Made by a program: the position numbers and the translations under genes. From positions 1 through 47,811 of the IMG/VR virus record IMGVR_UViG_3300005253_000498: a stretch of DNA of 47,811 nt. One strand, given 5' to 3'. Position 1 is the first letter of the stretch; every line of letters begins with the position of its first letter. This DNA comes from a virus. The notes under the pieces are model-generated. The model was not told the origin of the DNA. It was given only the letters and a program-made list of their open reading frames with translations, and did no database searches. Of the stretch, positions 18,891-27,434 are shown one piece after another.

Positions 18891-20604
18891 TCTTCCTCTT
18901 GATTACATTGGTGAGTCTGACGAGGACCCTTATGTAACTACCCTTCCTGAGAATCTCCCCTCCAAGCCAGTCGAACCGACTAAAGAGCTTCGGGAGAGTA
19001 TGCGAAAGATGGGCCGAGATAATCTATACTATCTCTGCAAGGTCATCCTTGGGTACTCGAAGCTCGTCCCTCATGTTCACATGCCTATGTGTGAGTTTGC
19101 GGACACTGTGAAGTCCCGCAGACGTCTCAAGCTCATGCCTCGGACTCACTACAAGACCACAATCTGGACGATTGCGCTGACGATTAAGGATATTCTAAAC
19201 GACCCCAACATTACTATCCTTATCGTAGCGGATACAGGGACGAATGCCTCTCGGTTTATGCGGGAGATCCAGCAACACTTCCAGATGAATGAGCTATTTC
19301 GGTGGCTCTACTCTGAGATCATCCCCAAAAACTTCACAAAAGCCACCTGGTCGCAGACAGAGATGATTGTTCCTCGGACTCAGGTGCGTCGAGAGCCTAC
19401 TGTTGATGCGATTGGAGCCGGTGGAGGTGTTGAGTCTCGGCATTACGACGTTATCCGTCCAGATGACCTCGTAACTGAGAAATGTATCCGCTCTGCAGTT
19501 GAGATGGAGGCCCTTAACGTCTGGGCAGGAGGTCTAGAGTCCCTTCTGAACTCCGAGATTGAAGGTTTGATAGATTTCACGGGGTCTCGGAAGCAGAAAG
19601 GCGATCTCTACGAAGTTCAGATGAAGCGGTATGGAGATGGCTTCGAAACACAGGAGCTTGGGCCTCACGCAACACAGATAGGCGAGATGGCAGTCTTCTG
19701 GAGGCGGGATATTGAGAACGGGAAGCCGATCTTCCCTGAGCAGAACTCGATGGCCTTCCTGATGCGAATGAAGAAGTGGGACCCGCAGCGGTATCATGCT
19801 CAGTACGCGAATAGTCCGAAGGGAACGGGCCTCAACACGTATGATTCGGAGGATCTCCGTTACTGGCGCTGGTCTCCAGACGGTAATCATATCATCTGCG
19901 CCCATAAAGGGGAGATGTTCCTCCGAATGTCCCCTTGGGCAGGTGAGCGGATCATTCTTTACGATCCTGCCCAAGCGAAGAAGGTTGGGAACTCACAGAA
20001 CGCGATTCTGGTCCTTCTAAGAGGCTACCCTCTTCCGTTCCGCATAGTTCTCGAGGCGCACATAGGTCACTACCCTGCAGAAGAGGCGATTCAACTGCTG
20101 TTCGATCTAGATAAAAAGTGGAATCCGTCCTTTATCTCTGTCGAGTACCGAGGATTCCAAGGAGCGATCAAGAACTGGGTGCATGAGAAGGCGGAGAGGG
20201 AAGAGATCTCGGTTCCTCCAATGATTCTCTGGCCGCCTGAAGGCTCACCGAAAGCACAGTGGGCTAAGGATCAACACATACAGGCAGTTCAGCCTCTCAC
20301 CCGAACAAACCTCGTTTGGCTTCATGAGAATCAGATTGAGCTAGTTGAACAGTTCGAGTTTCACCCGAACGTTCGTTGGGATGACGGGGTGGACTGCTTC
20401 TCACAGTCGCTTGACTACTGGCCTGCGATGATGAGTGAAGCAGAGCACATGGAAGGGATTCAGACTGAGAGAGATTACATTGAGGAGAATATAGGTATCA
20501 TTCCTCTCTTTAGAGACTCAGACATGAAGGAGAAGGCCTGGGACGAGATGGCGTATCTAAGCCAGCTCAACGCGACAGGTTACCGTCAACACATGGGGAG
20601 ATAA
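18883..20604 (+). CDS. terL: Terminase large subunit
   Basis: 573 residues. The ATPase has a divergent Walker A MPRTHYKT (K91) and a Walker B region HYDVIRPDDLVT. The C-terminal RNase H-like nuclease has D361 in IILYDPAQ, a Glu in FISVEYRGFQG and an Asp in WDDGVDCFSQSLDYW. It packages DNA into the prohead and cuts the concatemer. Packaging type (pac or cos) cannot be decided from sequence alone; a circularly permuted map would favour headful packaging. Confidence 0.95.
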   Translation: MTDLPLDYIGESDEDPYVTTLPENLPSKPVEPTKELRESMRKMGRDNLYYLCKVILGYSKLVPHVHMPMCEFADTVKSRRRLKLMPRTHYKTTIWTIALTIKDILNDPNITILIVADTGTNASRFMREIQQHFQMNELFRWLYSEIIPKNFTKATWSQTEMIVPRTQVRREPTVDAIGAGGGVESRHYDVIRPDDLVTEKCIRSAVEMEALNVWAGGLESLLNSEIEGLIDFTGSRKQKGDLYEVQMKRYGDGFETQELGPHATQIGEMAVFWRRDIENGKPIFPEQNSMAFLMRMKKWDPQRYHAQYANSPKGTGLNTYDSEDLRYWRWSPDGNHIICAHKGEMFLRMSPWAGERIILYDPAQAKKVGNSQNAILVLLRGYPLPFRIVLEAHIGHYPAEEAIQLLFDLDKKWNPSFISVEYRGFQGAIKNWVHEKAEREEISVPPMILWPPEGSPKAQWAKDQHIQAVQPLTRTNLVWLHENQIELVEQFEFHPNVRWDDGVDCFSQSLDYWPAMMSEAEHMEGIQTERDYIEENIGIIPLFRDSDMKEKAWDEMAYLSQLNATGYRQHMGR

Positions 20605-20605
20605 T

Positions 20606-20833
20606 ATGCCTAAGCGTAGACGCGCACGAAGACAAGGCCCTTCAAGGAAGCCGGGTCCTACTACTCCGCCAGGGACTAGACAAGTTGGCCCAACAGTCTC
20701 TCCGGGAAGTAGACAAGTAGGACCTACTACCCCTCCTGGAACTAGGAAGGTCGGCCCAACGACTCCACCTGGGACGAGGAGAGTAGGACCGACAGTCCCT
20801 CCAGGCCCGAGACGTAAAAAAGGAGGAAGATGA
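20606..20833 (+). CDS. Basic proline-rich tandem-repeat protein
   Basis: 75 residues: a basic start (MPKRRRARRQGPSRK), five 11-residue units of the type VGPTTPPGTRK, then RKKGGR. The units differ at many synonymous base positions, so selection acts on the peptide. It starts right after the terminase stop. An extended, polyproline-like, DNA- or capsid-binding protein is suggested; the function is not known. Confidence 0.75.
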   Translation: MPKRRRARRQGPSRKPGPTTPPGTRQVGPTVSPGSRQVGPTTPPGTRKVGPTTPPGTRRVGPTVPPGPRRKKGGR

Positions 20834-21105
20834 TGGACTTTCTATCTATTCTTGGTGTTGTAGGTGGAAGTGCTCTACTCGGTGGGCTGAAGAGTCTCAC
20901 AGGGTCTCTCGACGGGAAGATTGGCAGGGCCGTGAAGCCTCTACAGCCGGCTCTGTTGACACTGGCTGGAATCGGCCTTCCGGCGGCTGCACAAGCTCTC
21001 GGAATCGCAGAGGTCGATCCTGCTATGTTCGTGACGGCTCCGACAGCAACAGTTGTGATGGTCTCCATCCGAGAAGCAATGCTCCGGCTTCGGGGTAAGA
21101 AATAA
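20830..21105 (+). CDS. Membrane protein, possible holin
   Basis: 91 residues. Two hydrophobic segments (about residues 4-24 and 40-75) with a short charged linker and a basic end (LRLRGKK). GGAGG lies before the ATGATG. Phages often have such a protein beside the terminase; a holin role is possible but unproven, and the endolysin lies 12 kb away. Confidence 0.65.
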   Translation: MMDFLSILGVVGGSALLGGLKSLTGSLDGKIGRAVKPLQPALLTLAGIGLPAAAQALGIAEVDPAMFVTAPTATVVMVSIREAMLRLRGKK

Positions 21106-21111
21106 CGCAGA

Positions 21112-21128
21112 CGTTCATCGGTTGAACA
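21112..21128 (-). promoter_or_regulatory. 17-bp palindromic boundary motif, site 7
   Basis: On the minus strand TGTTCAACCGATGAACG, 11 of 12 arm bases. It lies between the membrane gene and the ATG at 21132, three bases away, in the place of a ribosome binding site. Confidence 0.8.
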
Positions 21129-21131
21129 ACT

Positions 21132-21923
21132 ATGGTCAACAAACCACTCATCGCAGGCCATCAGTTTGAGTATGCCGCGGCAACGCTGATAAGTACTCAC
21201 GTTGATGGTCAGCAGATAAACCCCTGGATAGATTCCAAGCCGGGTGGTGGAACTAATGCTACCGCAAGCCAGGGCGTTGTTAGGTTTGGGGCTATAGGTG
21301 GCTTGAATCAGTGGGATGATAACGAGCCTGGGGTCGTCTTTGATCGGTTAGATGGTCTAGCGGATACTCTAAGCTTCTCGCCTGGGGGTATGCTCTTATC
21401 AAGTCTTACCTTCTTTGCTGTAGTTGAGACTACTGTTTTAGATACAGGATGTGCCATCATCGGGACCACAGATGGGATTGACCCTGCTACTGGTCTTTAC
21501 CTGGTAGTCTATCCTGATGGCTCACTTCACTTCATTGTCGGGAAGAATGGAGTGCTACCAGCTCTGGATGTAGCATCTGCTGCTGGTCTCTTTGTTGATG
21601 GCACTCGGGCAATCATCACGGCTCGACTAGATGTCCCAACAGGTGGAGCGGTCCTTCGGGTCAATAGAGAGCAGGTGGCAAGCTTCTCTGGTGTTGATCT
21701 AGGATCAGACTTCTGGTTCGCCCCGAAGATTGGACAGGCTAATCTTCCTATCGGGAATCTTACAGGTGATGACAGGAACATGCCGTTCATCAGTGGTTAT
21801 AACACTGCTGCTTCAGATTCTCGGGTTGGACAGATGGAAGCTTGGCTACATCAGGAATTTTTCAGTACTCCCTGGACTCCATGTAATCCAGATCCAGGGA
21901 CTGTGTGGGCGGCCTGTAACTAA
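21132..21923 (+). CDS. Concanavalin A-like (LamG-type) virion protein
   Basis: 263 residues. The beta-rich core with TFFAVVETTV, GLYLVVYPDGSLHFIVG, RAIITARLDVPTGGAVLRVN and the closing VGQMEAWLHQEFF follows the LamG/glucanase-like jellyroll found in phage decoration and receptor-binding proteins. The position between terminase and portal is unusual for a fibre. No ribosome binding site is visible because the palindromic motif occupies that place. Confidence 0.7.
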   Translation: MVNKPLIAGHQFEYAAATLISTHVDGQQINPWIDSKPGGGTNATASQGVVRFGAIGGLNQWDDNEPGVVFDRLDGLADTLSFSPGGMLLSSLTFFAVVETTVLDTGCAIIGTTDGIDPATGLYLVVYPDGSLHFIVGKNGVLPALDVASAAGLFVDGTRAIITARLDVPTGGAVLRVNREQVASFSGVDLGSDFWFAPKIGQANLPIGNLTGDDRNMPFISGYNTAASDSRVGQMEAWLHQEFFSTPWTPCNPDPGTVWAACN

Positions 21924-21937
21924 GAGGAGGAAGAATC

Positions 21938-22150
21938 ATGGGAAACATCACTCATCACAACATCGTCGAGAAGAACCTTCAGTATCGCCAGCTGCTCGAT
22001 GACGACCAGTCGGCCTCTGTCGACTTCGCAAGCGAGCGGGCAGGTGAGGTTGCTGCCGAGCTGGGCTTCACTGCGAGTCGTCTGGAGGGACGAGAGGGAT
22101 CTGGCAAGGACGGGGCGATCACGGTGGCCGACGTTCGGGACTGGGTCTGA
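21938..22150 (+). CDS. Small hypothetical protein
   Basis: 70 residues from MGNITHHNIVEKNLQYRQ, acidic and helical, ending DGAITVADVRDWV. AGAGGAGGAAG precedes the ATG. It lies directly before the portal gene; a head-associated role is possible from position only. Confidence 0.7.
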   Translation: MGNITHHNIVEKNLQYRQLLDDDQSASVDFASERAGEVAAELGFTASRLEGREGSGKDGAITVADVRDWV

Positions 22151-22166
22151 GTTAAAGGTAACCTAA

Positions 22167-24260
22167 ATGCCTGATCCTATCATACCACAGCCGGTAGATC
22201 AGCTGAAGGTTCTTACTAAGGAACCTGAGGCTGAATCGGAAGCTCCTATTCAGGAGACTCCTATCGCGGCGAAGATCCCCGACTCGATGTGGGACCCTAT
22301 CGAGGAAGATATAACGACCTTCGTTCGGGATGAGATCTACCAGGCACTGGCTGAGAGGTCTGAATTCGAGCGTAAGCTGGCTCGGTGGAGACTGGTGTAT
22401 GACGTGCCCATGCCTGAGGGGCCTAAGACCTTCCCGTTCTTTGGTGCCTCGAACTTGACTCTTCCTGTTGTGAAGGAGGCGGTCAATACGCTGGTGGCGC
22501 AACTGGTTCAGGCGACGTTGACTGCTCGACCCCGTTGGGTGTTGCAAGACCTTGCAGAGGAGTGGGAGCCCTTTGTTGACGAGATCGAGACTTTCCTCGA
22601 CCTTGCATCTGATCGGGACATGAAGATCAACAAGACTGCCGTGCCTTGGATTATCGAGGCGGCTAAGTTCGGCACTTCGATTCTGGAGGTCGGGTACGAG
22701 GTTATCGAGAGGGAACACTTCCGCATCACTTCTGATGGTAAGAGCGTATACCCGAAGAACTTGGTGAAGCACGACGGGCCGATCACTTACAACATGGCCC
22801 TGGAAGACTTCCTTATTCGGTTTGGAGAGAGTGACATCCAGAGGGCCCGTTGGTGTGGTAAGAGACTTCGTCTCAATGAGACAGACATTCAGGACCAGGA
22901 ACGGAATGGCCGCTTTGTAAAAGGGACTTGGAAGGCTATTAAGGGCCTAGCGAAAGAGACGGACATTCCAGAAGGGAAGGAAGTGCAGGAGGATATTGAG
23001 TCAACTGAACCGACTGAGCGGCTTGAGTATGCTTTCTATGAGATTTGGTTGACTTACAATCTGAGAGCGAAAGAGAACGGCGCAGCGCCTAAAATGAACG
23101 AGATCGTCGTTTACTACAGCGACGCACTGCAGAAGATTGTCGGTCGTCAGTTTCATCCGTACTGGCACGGTAAGCGACCTTTCATCAAGTTGGGATACTT
23201 CCCTGCTGAGAACAGGTTCTACGATCAGGGTCTGTGTGAGATGCTGGAGCAGATCCAAGAGGCAATCTCCTCTCGGTACAATCAGAGATCGGACAATATC
23301 ACTCTGGCGAGCTTGAAGATCTTCTTGAAGCGAAGGGGAGTAAAGGCCTTGCAGCCTGGAGACCCACTTTACTCGGGTAAGGTTTTGGAAGTGCTGGACG
23401 TGCATAACGATATTCGCGAGATGAAGATCTCGGAGATCTATCCGTCAACGGTCAATGAAGAGTTGATGCTTCGAGACTATGGAGATCGTCTAGCCGGGAC
23501 GAATGAGGTGACAGCAGGCTCGGCTCAGCCAGTCTCCCGAACAACTGCAAGTGCGCAACTGGCATTGCTCCAGGAGCAGGCTAAGAGGATCGATCTGACT
23601 GTCAGTGCTATCCGGGACGGGATGAATGAAGTTGGTAGTCAAGGAATCGATCTCTACTTTCAGCACGGAGTGAACGGAAAGGGCATAGCCTGGATGGGGG
23701 CTCGAGGTAGAACTGTGGAAGCCGTGTTTAGACTTCCGATGCGTGTAGTGGAGCTGGGCTTGGCTGTTCGAGTGCAGGTCCCAACATCACTACAGAACCG
23801 ACAGGTTAAGCGCGAGAACTCGATTGCGATGTTCAACCTATTGGTGAATCTATATCAACAGATGCTACCTCTCGCGCAGGGGCTAGCTCCGGAGGCATTG
23901 CCCAGTGTGGTTCAAGCGATGGTTAAAGGATCTCAAAAGTTCCTTGGTGACGTTCTGGAGACGTTTGACATTTCCGATCCGGAAGAGGCGCTTGCAGGCC
24001 TTACGGTTCTTGAGCGTCTACTTCCTCGGGCCGAAGACATGGGGGGACTGGAATCTTTCGCCAGAGGAACTGAGAGTGCTGAGATCCTTGAAAAGCTCAG
24101 CAGGCTGGACACTCTACTGCGAGAGGCTGAAGCTCTTAGGAGTCGAGATAGTGGAGTACCTGAGCTTAGCGGAGACGCACCAAGACTTCCTCCGTCGACA
24201 GGGAGCACTAGAGAACTGGACCCGGGTCTACTCTTTGGTGGAGAGCCTCAGCGAAGTTAA
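22167..24260 (+). CDS. Portal protein
   Basis: 697 residues. Large, helical, with the portal-type core: a DEIYQALAERSEFERKLARWR start, FPFFGASNLTLPVVKEAVN, the SRYNQRSDN helix and an ERLLPRAEDMGG end. Size, the position after the terminase and the following scaffold and capsid genes support the call. It forms the dodecameric DNA gate of the capsid. The last 70 codons overlap another open frame, and a run of six G (24041-24046) lies where the frames may exchange, so the true C terminus is uncertain. Confidence 0.9.
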   Translation: MPDPIIPQPVDQLKVLTKEPEAESEAPIQETPIAAKIPDSMWDPIEEDITTFVRDEIYQALAERSEFERKLARWRLVYDVPMPEGPKTFPFFGASNLTLPVVKEAVNTLVAQLVQATLTARPRWVLQDLAEEWEPFVDEIETFLDLASDRDMKINKTAVPWIIEAAKFGTSILEVGYEVIEREHFRITSDGKSVYPKNLVKHDGPITYNMALEDFLIRFGESDIQRARWCGKRLRLNETDIQDQERNGRFVKGTWKAIKGLAKETDIPEGKEVQEDIESTEPTERLEYAFYEIWLTYNLRAKENGAAPKMNEIVVYYSDALQKIVGRQFHPYWHGKRPFIKLGYFPAENRFYDQGLCEMLEQIQEAISSRYNQRSDNITLASLKIFLKRRGVKALQPGDPLYSGKVLEVLDVHNDIREMKISEIYPSTVNEELMLRDYGDRLAGTNEVTAGSAQPVSRTTASAQLALLQEQAKRIDLTVSAIRDGMNEVGSQGIDLYFQHGVNGKGIAWMGARGRTVEAVFRLPMRVVELGLAVRVQVPTSLQNRQVKRENSIAMFNLLVNLYQQMLPLAQGLAPEALPSVVQAMVKGSQKFLGDVLETFDISDPEEALAGLTVLERLLPRAEDMGGLESFARGTESAEILEKLSRLDTLLREAEALRSRDSGVPELSGDAPRLPPSTGSTRELDPGLLFGGEPQRS

Positions 24261-24366
24261 TGAGACCTCGTTTGAGGAGTATATGAATAGAAAAATCAAG
24301 GAGGCGCAGGATGCACTCACGAAGGAGCAGCCTGAGCTGGCCGCGATGTTGAGTGGAGAGAAGTAA
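23992..24366 (+). CDS. Overlapping gene at the portal 3' end (start uncertain)
   Basis: A frame +1 to the portal runs from 23905 to 24366 and its C-terminal 95 residues look like a real small phage protein: NLSPEELRVLRSLKSSAGW, a helical LSLAETHQDFLRRQGALENW and a Glu/Lys-rich end. No ATG lies near the likely start. A TTG at 23992, a GTG at 24076 (AGAGGA upstream), or a one-base change in the GGGGGG run at 24041, which would create ATGGGGGAC, could start it. A frameshift from the portal is also possible. Function is unknown. Confidence 0.6.
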   Translation: MQALRFLSVYFLGPKTWGDWNLSPEELRVLRSLKSSAGWTLYCERLKLLGVEIVEYLSLAETHQDFLRRQGALENWTRVYSLVESLSEVNETSFEEYMNRKIKEAQDALTKEQPELAAMLSGEK

Positions 24367-24394
24367 CCTTAACCCTCGTCGATGAGAGGTGGAT

Positions 24395-25174
24395 ATGTTG
24401 AGACAGTGGCCGTTTTATTCATTGCAGGAGGAAGAAGGCGGAGGTGGTGGAGGGGGAGATCCTCCTAAGGACCCTCCTAAAGACCCTCCTAAGGAAGAAG
24501 AGGGAAAAGATCCTCCGAAGGAGCCAGTAACGATTTCGCTGGACGCACTTCCAGAGGATCTGAGGGACAAGCCTGAAGCTGAGATTAAGTTCCTGCTCGA
24601 GCACATGATCACGAGTCTGGGCTCGAGAAATGATCAGGTAGAGAAGTTGCAGGATCAGGTAGCTGAGCTGAGGGGTGCTGTAAGCGTGAAGCCCCCGGCT
24701 GAGCCGGACCCTGACGACGAAAAGTCCTTGGAAGAGTTGATGCTCGAGGATTCTGGCAAGGCCATCGAGCGGTATCTACAGTCCAAGGGCTACATCGAAG
24801 CGGTTGGTGGGTTGTCCAGCCAGGTTGGGGAGGCGGTCTTCACGATAGTCTCTAAGGATGTCGAAGGCTTCGATGAGCATGAGGAAGCAGTTCGTAAGCT
24901 TCTCAAGGAGGGCAAGCTTCCTCTGACGAAGACGAATATTATGGGAGCGTATACGATGGTTCTGGGTGAGGAACTACTCGCGGAGAAGGCTCGGGAGACC
25001 AGAGCCAAGGGTGGATCTATCCCTCCCAGCAAGCCGCCTCCTCCTGAAGAAGAGGGGAAGGACGAGGAGCTGAGCGCTCTGGAGACCGAGATCATGAAGG
25101 CTCACGGTGTTACCGATCCGAAAGAGTGGATCAAGTACCGTGACGACCCTCCTGCGTTAGTACTCCCTACTTGA
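24395..25174 (+). CDS. Scaffold protein
   Basis: 259 residues from MLRQWPFYSLQEEEG. The Gly-rich stretch is followed by DPPKDPPK repeats, a coiled-coil segment (RNDQVEKLQDQVAELR), an acidic helical middle and a SALETEIMKAHGV end. An acidic, helical, low-complexity protein between portal and capsid is the usual internal scaffold of capsid assembly. The ATG at 24395 (AGAGG upstream) is preferred over the GTG at 24389. Confidence 0.8.
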   Translation: MLRQWPFYSLQEEEGGGGGGGDPPKDPPKDPPKEEEGKDPPKEPVTISLDALPEDLRDKPEAEIKFLLEHMITSLGSRNDQVEKLQDQVAELRGAVSVKPPAEPDPDDEKSLEELMLEDSGKAIERYLQSKGYIEAVGGLSSQVGEAVFTIVSKDVEGFDEHEEAVRKLLKEGKLPLTKTNIMGAYTMVLGEELLAEKARETRAKGGSIPPSKPPPPEEEGKDEELSALETEIMKAHGVTDPKEWIKYRDDPPALVLPT

Positions 25175-25181
25175 GGACGAA

Positions 25182-25727
25182 ATGATGCCGAGAACATCTG
25201 ATGGAGATACGAGAAGGACTCCGGAGAAAGAGGAGAAGAGAACTGCTCCTGTCACTCGAGTGAGGAGTGGAGGGAGGGTCTCTCGTCGTCTGGAGGTGAT
25301 CGCAGAGATGTACCTCAAGACACGGCCAGATATGGCTGTGCGCTTCGTTTACTCTCCGGAGCACAAACCTGAACTTTCAAACGTGACCAGTCGACATATC
25401 GACGGATATAGGACGATCTACGTGAAGGACCTTGGCGACGACGTCGGTGAGATGATGCCAGGGATAAAGCCTGAAGATCCTGTGCGAGTAGGTGACGTGA
25501 TCATGATGTCTATCGCTGCAGACGTCAGACAGGAGATTCAGGACGACCTCGATCGAGCTTCTGCTGATGAGATGTCTCGGGTTGAGGAGGAGTTTCACCA
25601 CGCAGTTGAGGATATGAAGCTCGAATCAGGGATGCGTGAGGAGTACAAGTCGCGTCCTCGAGGCCGAAGCCTTACTGAGGTGGTGGAACGAGAAGTGGAT
25701 GTACCTGAGACTCACAAGGAGTCTTAG
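25182..25727 (+). CDS. Head-module hypothetical protein
   Basis: 181 residues from MMPRTSDGDTRRTPE. A basic disordered N terminus, then a beta-containing middle (MAVRFVYSPEHKPE, YRTIYVKDLGDDVG, VRVGDVIMMSIAADVR) and a helical acidic end. GAGG precedes the ATG. The position between scaffold and decoration genes implies a head role, not identified. Confidence 0.7.
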   Translation: MMPRTSDGDTRRTPEKEEKRTAPVTRVRSGGRVSRRLEVIAEMYLKTRPDMAVRFVYSPEHKPELSNVTSRHIDGYRTIYVKDLGDDVGEMMPGIKPEDPVRVGDVIMMSIAADVRQEIQDDLDRASADEMSRVEEEFHHAVEDMKLESGMREEYKSRPRGRSLTEVVEREVDVPETHKES

Positions 25728-25750
25728 GACCTTTACCGTCAGGAGACATA

Positions 25751-26194
25751 ATGGCTCTTCCTGCAATCCCTAACAAGGGAAGGAGGATTCGTCGGTTTCC
25801 GCTCAAGACTGGAGAGACCTACGTCGAGGGTGCTCCCGTTCTGTTGGATGCGAACGGTGAGATCGTCGAGGCAGGCGCTGATCCGGCAACGATCCTTGGC
25901 TTCGCAGCCTCGGGTGCGGTGTTGACCGATCTGGACCCCGATCCGGGGTTCAAGTTGGTCTTCGTTGCTTATCCGGACAGCACGTTCTTCCTTGAGGGAA
26001 CAGATACGGATCCAGTGGCCGGAGATGTCGGAGAACCTCGGGATCTTGATGTGGATGGAAACGGTGTCGGTACGTGTGCGCTGACTACAGCTTTTACGCG
26101 GCTGCTCATCGAAGATATCTACGTGAAGGGTGCAGGACCCGTCGGCTTCTACGAGATCTCTATCTTGGCGGCGAACCGGCAGTTCCAGGTCTAG
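25751..26194 (+). CDS. Capsid decoration-like protein
   Basis: 147 residues from MALPAIPNKGRRIRRFP. Beta-rich with GAPVLLDANGEIVEAGADP and VGFYEISILAANRQFQV; the KTGETYVEGAPVLLD start resembles small decoration or stabilisation proteins encoded just before the major capsid gene in many phages. Function is inferred from position and fold impression. Confidence 0.65.
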   Translation: MALPAIPNKGRRIRRFPLKTGETYVEGAPVLLDANGEIVEAGADPATILGFAASGAVLTDLDPDPGFKLVFVAYPDSTFFLEGTDTDPVAGDVGEPRDLDVDGNGVGTCALTTAFTRLLIEDIYVKGAGPVGFYEISILAANRQFQV

Positions 26195-26203
26195 GAGAGA
26201 ACT

Positions 26204-27130
26204 ATGACTGTGGTGCGAGAGCAGTTTGACAGCCTCTTGCGGCCTGGCGCTCGTAAAGTCTTCGTTGATGACTACAACGAGCTTCCAGCGATTTACCCGG
26301 GCATCTTTGATGTGAATACGTCTGGTAAGGCGTATGAGGATGAACTGGTAATGACCGGTATGCCCATCGCCGTTAAGAGGCCCGAAGGTGCGTCGATTGC
26401 TATGGATCGGCCGAAGTTCCGCGCGAGAGTTCGTTACATCCACACTGGGTTTGGTCTCGGTTACGAGATCACCCGTGAGGCTGTGAGGGACGATGTATAC
26501 GGTGCTCTGAATAGCCAGGGTGCCGCGAATCTGGCCCGTTCGATGAGAGAGGCCGAGGAGGTTACTGCTCATGCAGTTCTGAACGGTGCCTTTACGACCA
26601 TTCTGTCGTATGACGGAGAATCTCTTATCGGTGTCGCTCACCAGGGCGTCGGTGGACTCGTGTTCACCAACAGGCCGGCTGCAGATGTAGACCTTTCGAC
26701 GACTGCCCTGAAGGGGTCGTTGGAGCGGTTCATGGATCTCCGGACGGACCGAGATCTGAAGATCAACGTGATGCCTTCTCGGTGTCTCGTTTCGATCTTC
26801 GGCTGGTTCCAGGCCCTGGAGATCTTGCAGACGCAAGTCGTGACGACCACGCTTGCTGCGGACGGTATTGAGTCTCTGGAAGCTGCGAACGTTGTCAGCC
26901 GACAGGGTCTGATGCCGATGAGGTCCCAGTATCTGACGGATGCCGATGCGTGGTTCACGCTCGTGCCGAAGACGACCAAGTCGTATCCGTTGCGTTTCTT
27001 CTGGCGCGATCCTCCTGAAGATGTAGGCGGGTTCGACGGCCGGGAGCAGGTCGCCTGGTTTGGTATCCTCGCTCGTTTGAGTGCGGGTGCGACTGACTGG
27101 AGAGGGATCGACGGAAGTAGCGGAGCGTAG
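26204..27130 (+). CDS. Major capsid protein (HK97 fold)
   Basis: 308 residues. The order is N-terminal arm, an E-loop region (RPKFRARVRYIHTG), a long spine helix (ANLARSMREAEEVTAHAVLNG), then P- and A-domain strands ending WRDPPEDVGGFDGREQVAWFG. Size and position after the scaffold and decoration genes fit. It builds the icosahedral shell. The start has AGGAGAG upstream. Confidence 0.9.
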   Translation: MTVVREQFDSLLRPGARKVFVDDYNELPAIYPGIFDVNTSGKAYEDELVMTGMPIAVKRPEGASIAMDRPKFRARVRYIHTGFGLGYEITREAVRDDVYGALNSQGAANLARSMREAEEVTAHAVLNGAFTTILSYDGESLIGVAHQGVGGLVFTNRPAADVDLSTTALKGSLERFMDLRTDRDLKINVMPSRCLVSIFGWFQALEILQTQVVTTTLAADGIESLEAANVVSRQGLMPMRSQYLTDADAWFTLVPKTTKSYPLRFFWRDPPEDVGGFDGREQVAWFGILARLSAGATDWRGIDGSSGA

Positions 27131-27137
27131 TTGTAGG

Positions 27138-27154
27138 TGTTCATTCGTTGAACA
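27138..27154 (-). promoter_or_regulatory. 17-bp palindromic boundary motif, site 8
   Basis: On the minus strand TGTTCAACGAATGAACA, perfect 6-5-6 palindrome, seven bases after the capsid stop and ten bases before the next ATG. Confidence 0.85.
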
Positions 27155-27164
27155 AGGTAGATCG

Positions 27165-27434
27165 ATGACTGCCGTTTTGCTTCATAGTAGTAGCATGGGA
27201 CTAACAGGCTGGATCTGTCTCCGAAGAGGAAACAGGCTGAGAGTCTCGGGCATGGAGGATGGAGATAGGCTGATGGCCTTCTTCAAGCCTCAAGGAGAAG
27301 AGCTGTCCATCGCTGAGGACGGCCTCTTCCCCTTCCCTGTTGAAGCGGAGCACGTTCTCATTGAGCATCAAGAGACAGGGGCGAGACAGAACGGTGGCGG
27401 AGTTGACATAGACCTCGTACGAGTGAAAGGCTGA
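27165..27434 (+). CDS. Small head or connector protein
   Basis: 89 residues from MTAVLLHSSSMGLTGW. Beta-rich (GWICLRRGNRLRVSGM, EHVLIEHQETGARQNGG) and resembling no family I can name. The frame is open to 27081 inside the capsid gene, but AAGG at 27154-27157 supports the ATG at 27165. It overlaps the next gene by one base. Confidence 0.7.
   Translation: MTAVLLHSSSMGLTGWICLRRGNRLRVSGMEDGDRLMAFFKPQGEELSIAEDGLFPFPVEAEHVLIEHQETGARQNGGGVDIDLVRVKG

Noticed and set aside
20341-20360. Motif-like TTGAACAGTTCGAG within the terminase gene
   Set aside because: Half-sites are in the wrong order and spacing; coding sequence explains it.
22152-22772. 206-codon antisense frame opposite the portal gene
   Set aside because: Opposite a confident gene, composition rich in Leu/Arg/His and no start signal.
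25739-26836. 365-codon open frame antisense to the decoration and capsid genes
   Set aside because: It lies fully opposite two confident late genes, has no ribosome binding site and reads as low-complexity Arg/His/Gln text; a codon-bias shadow.
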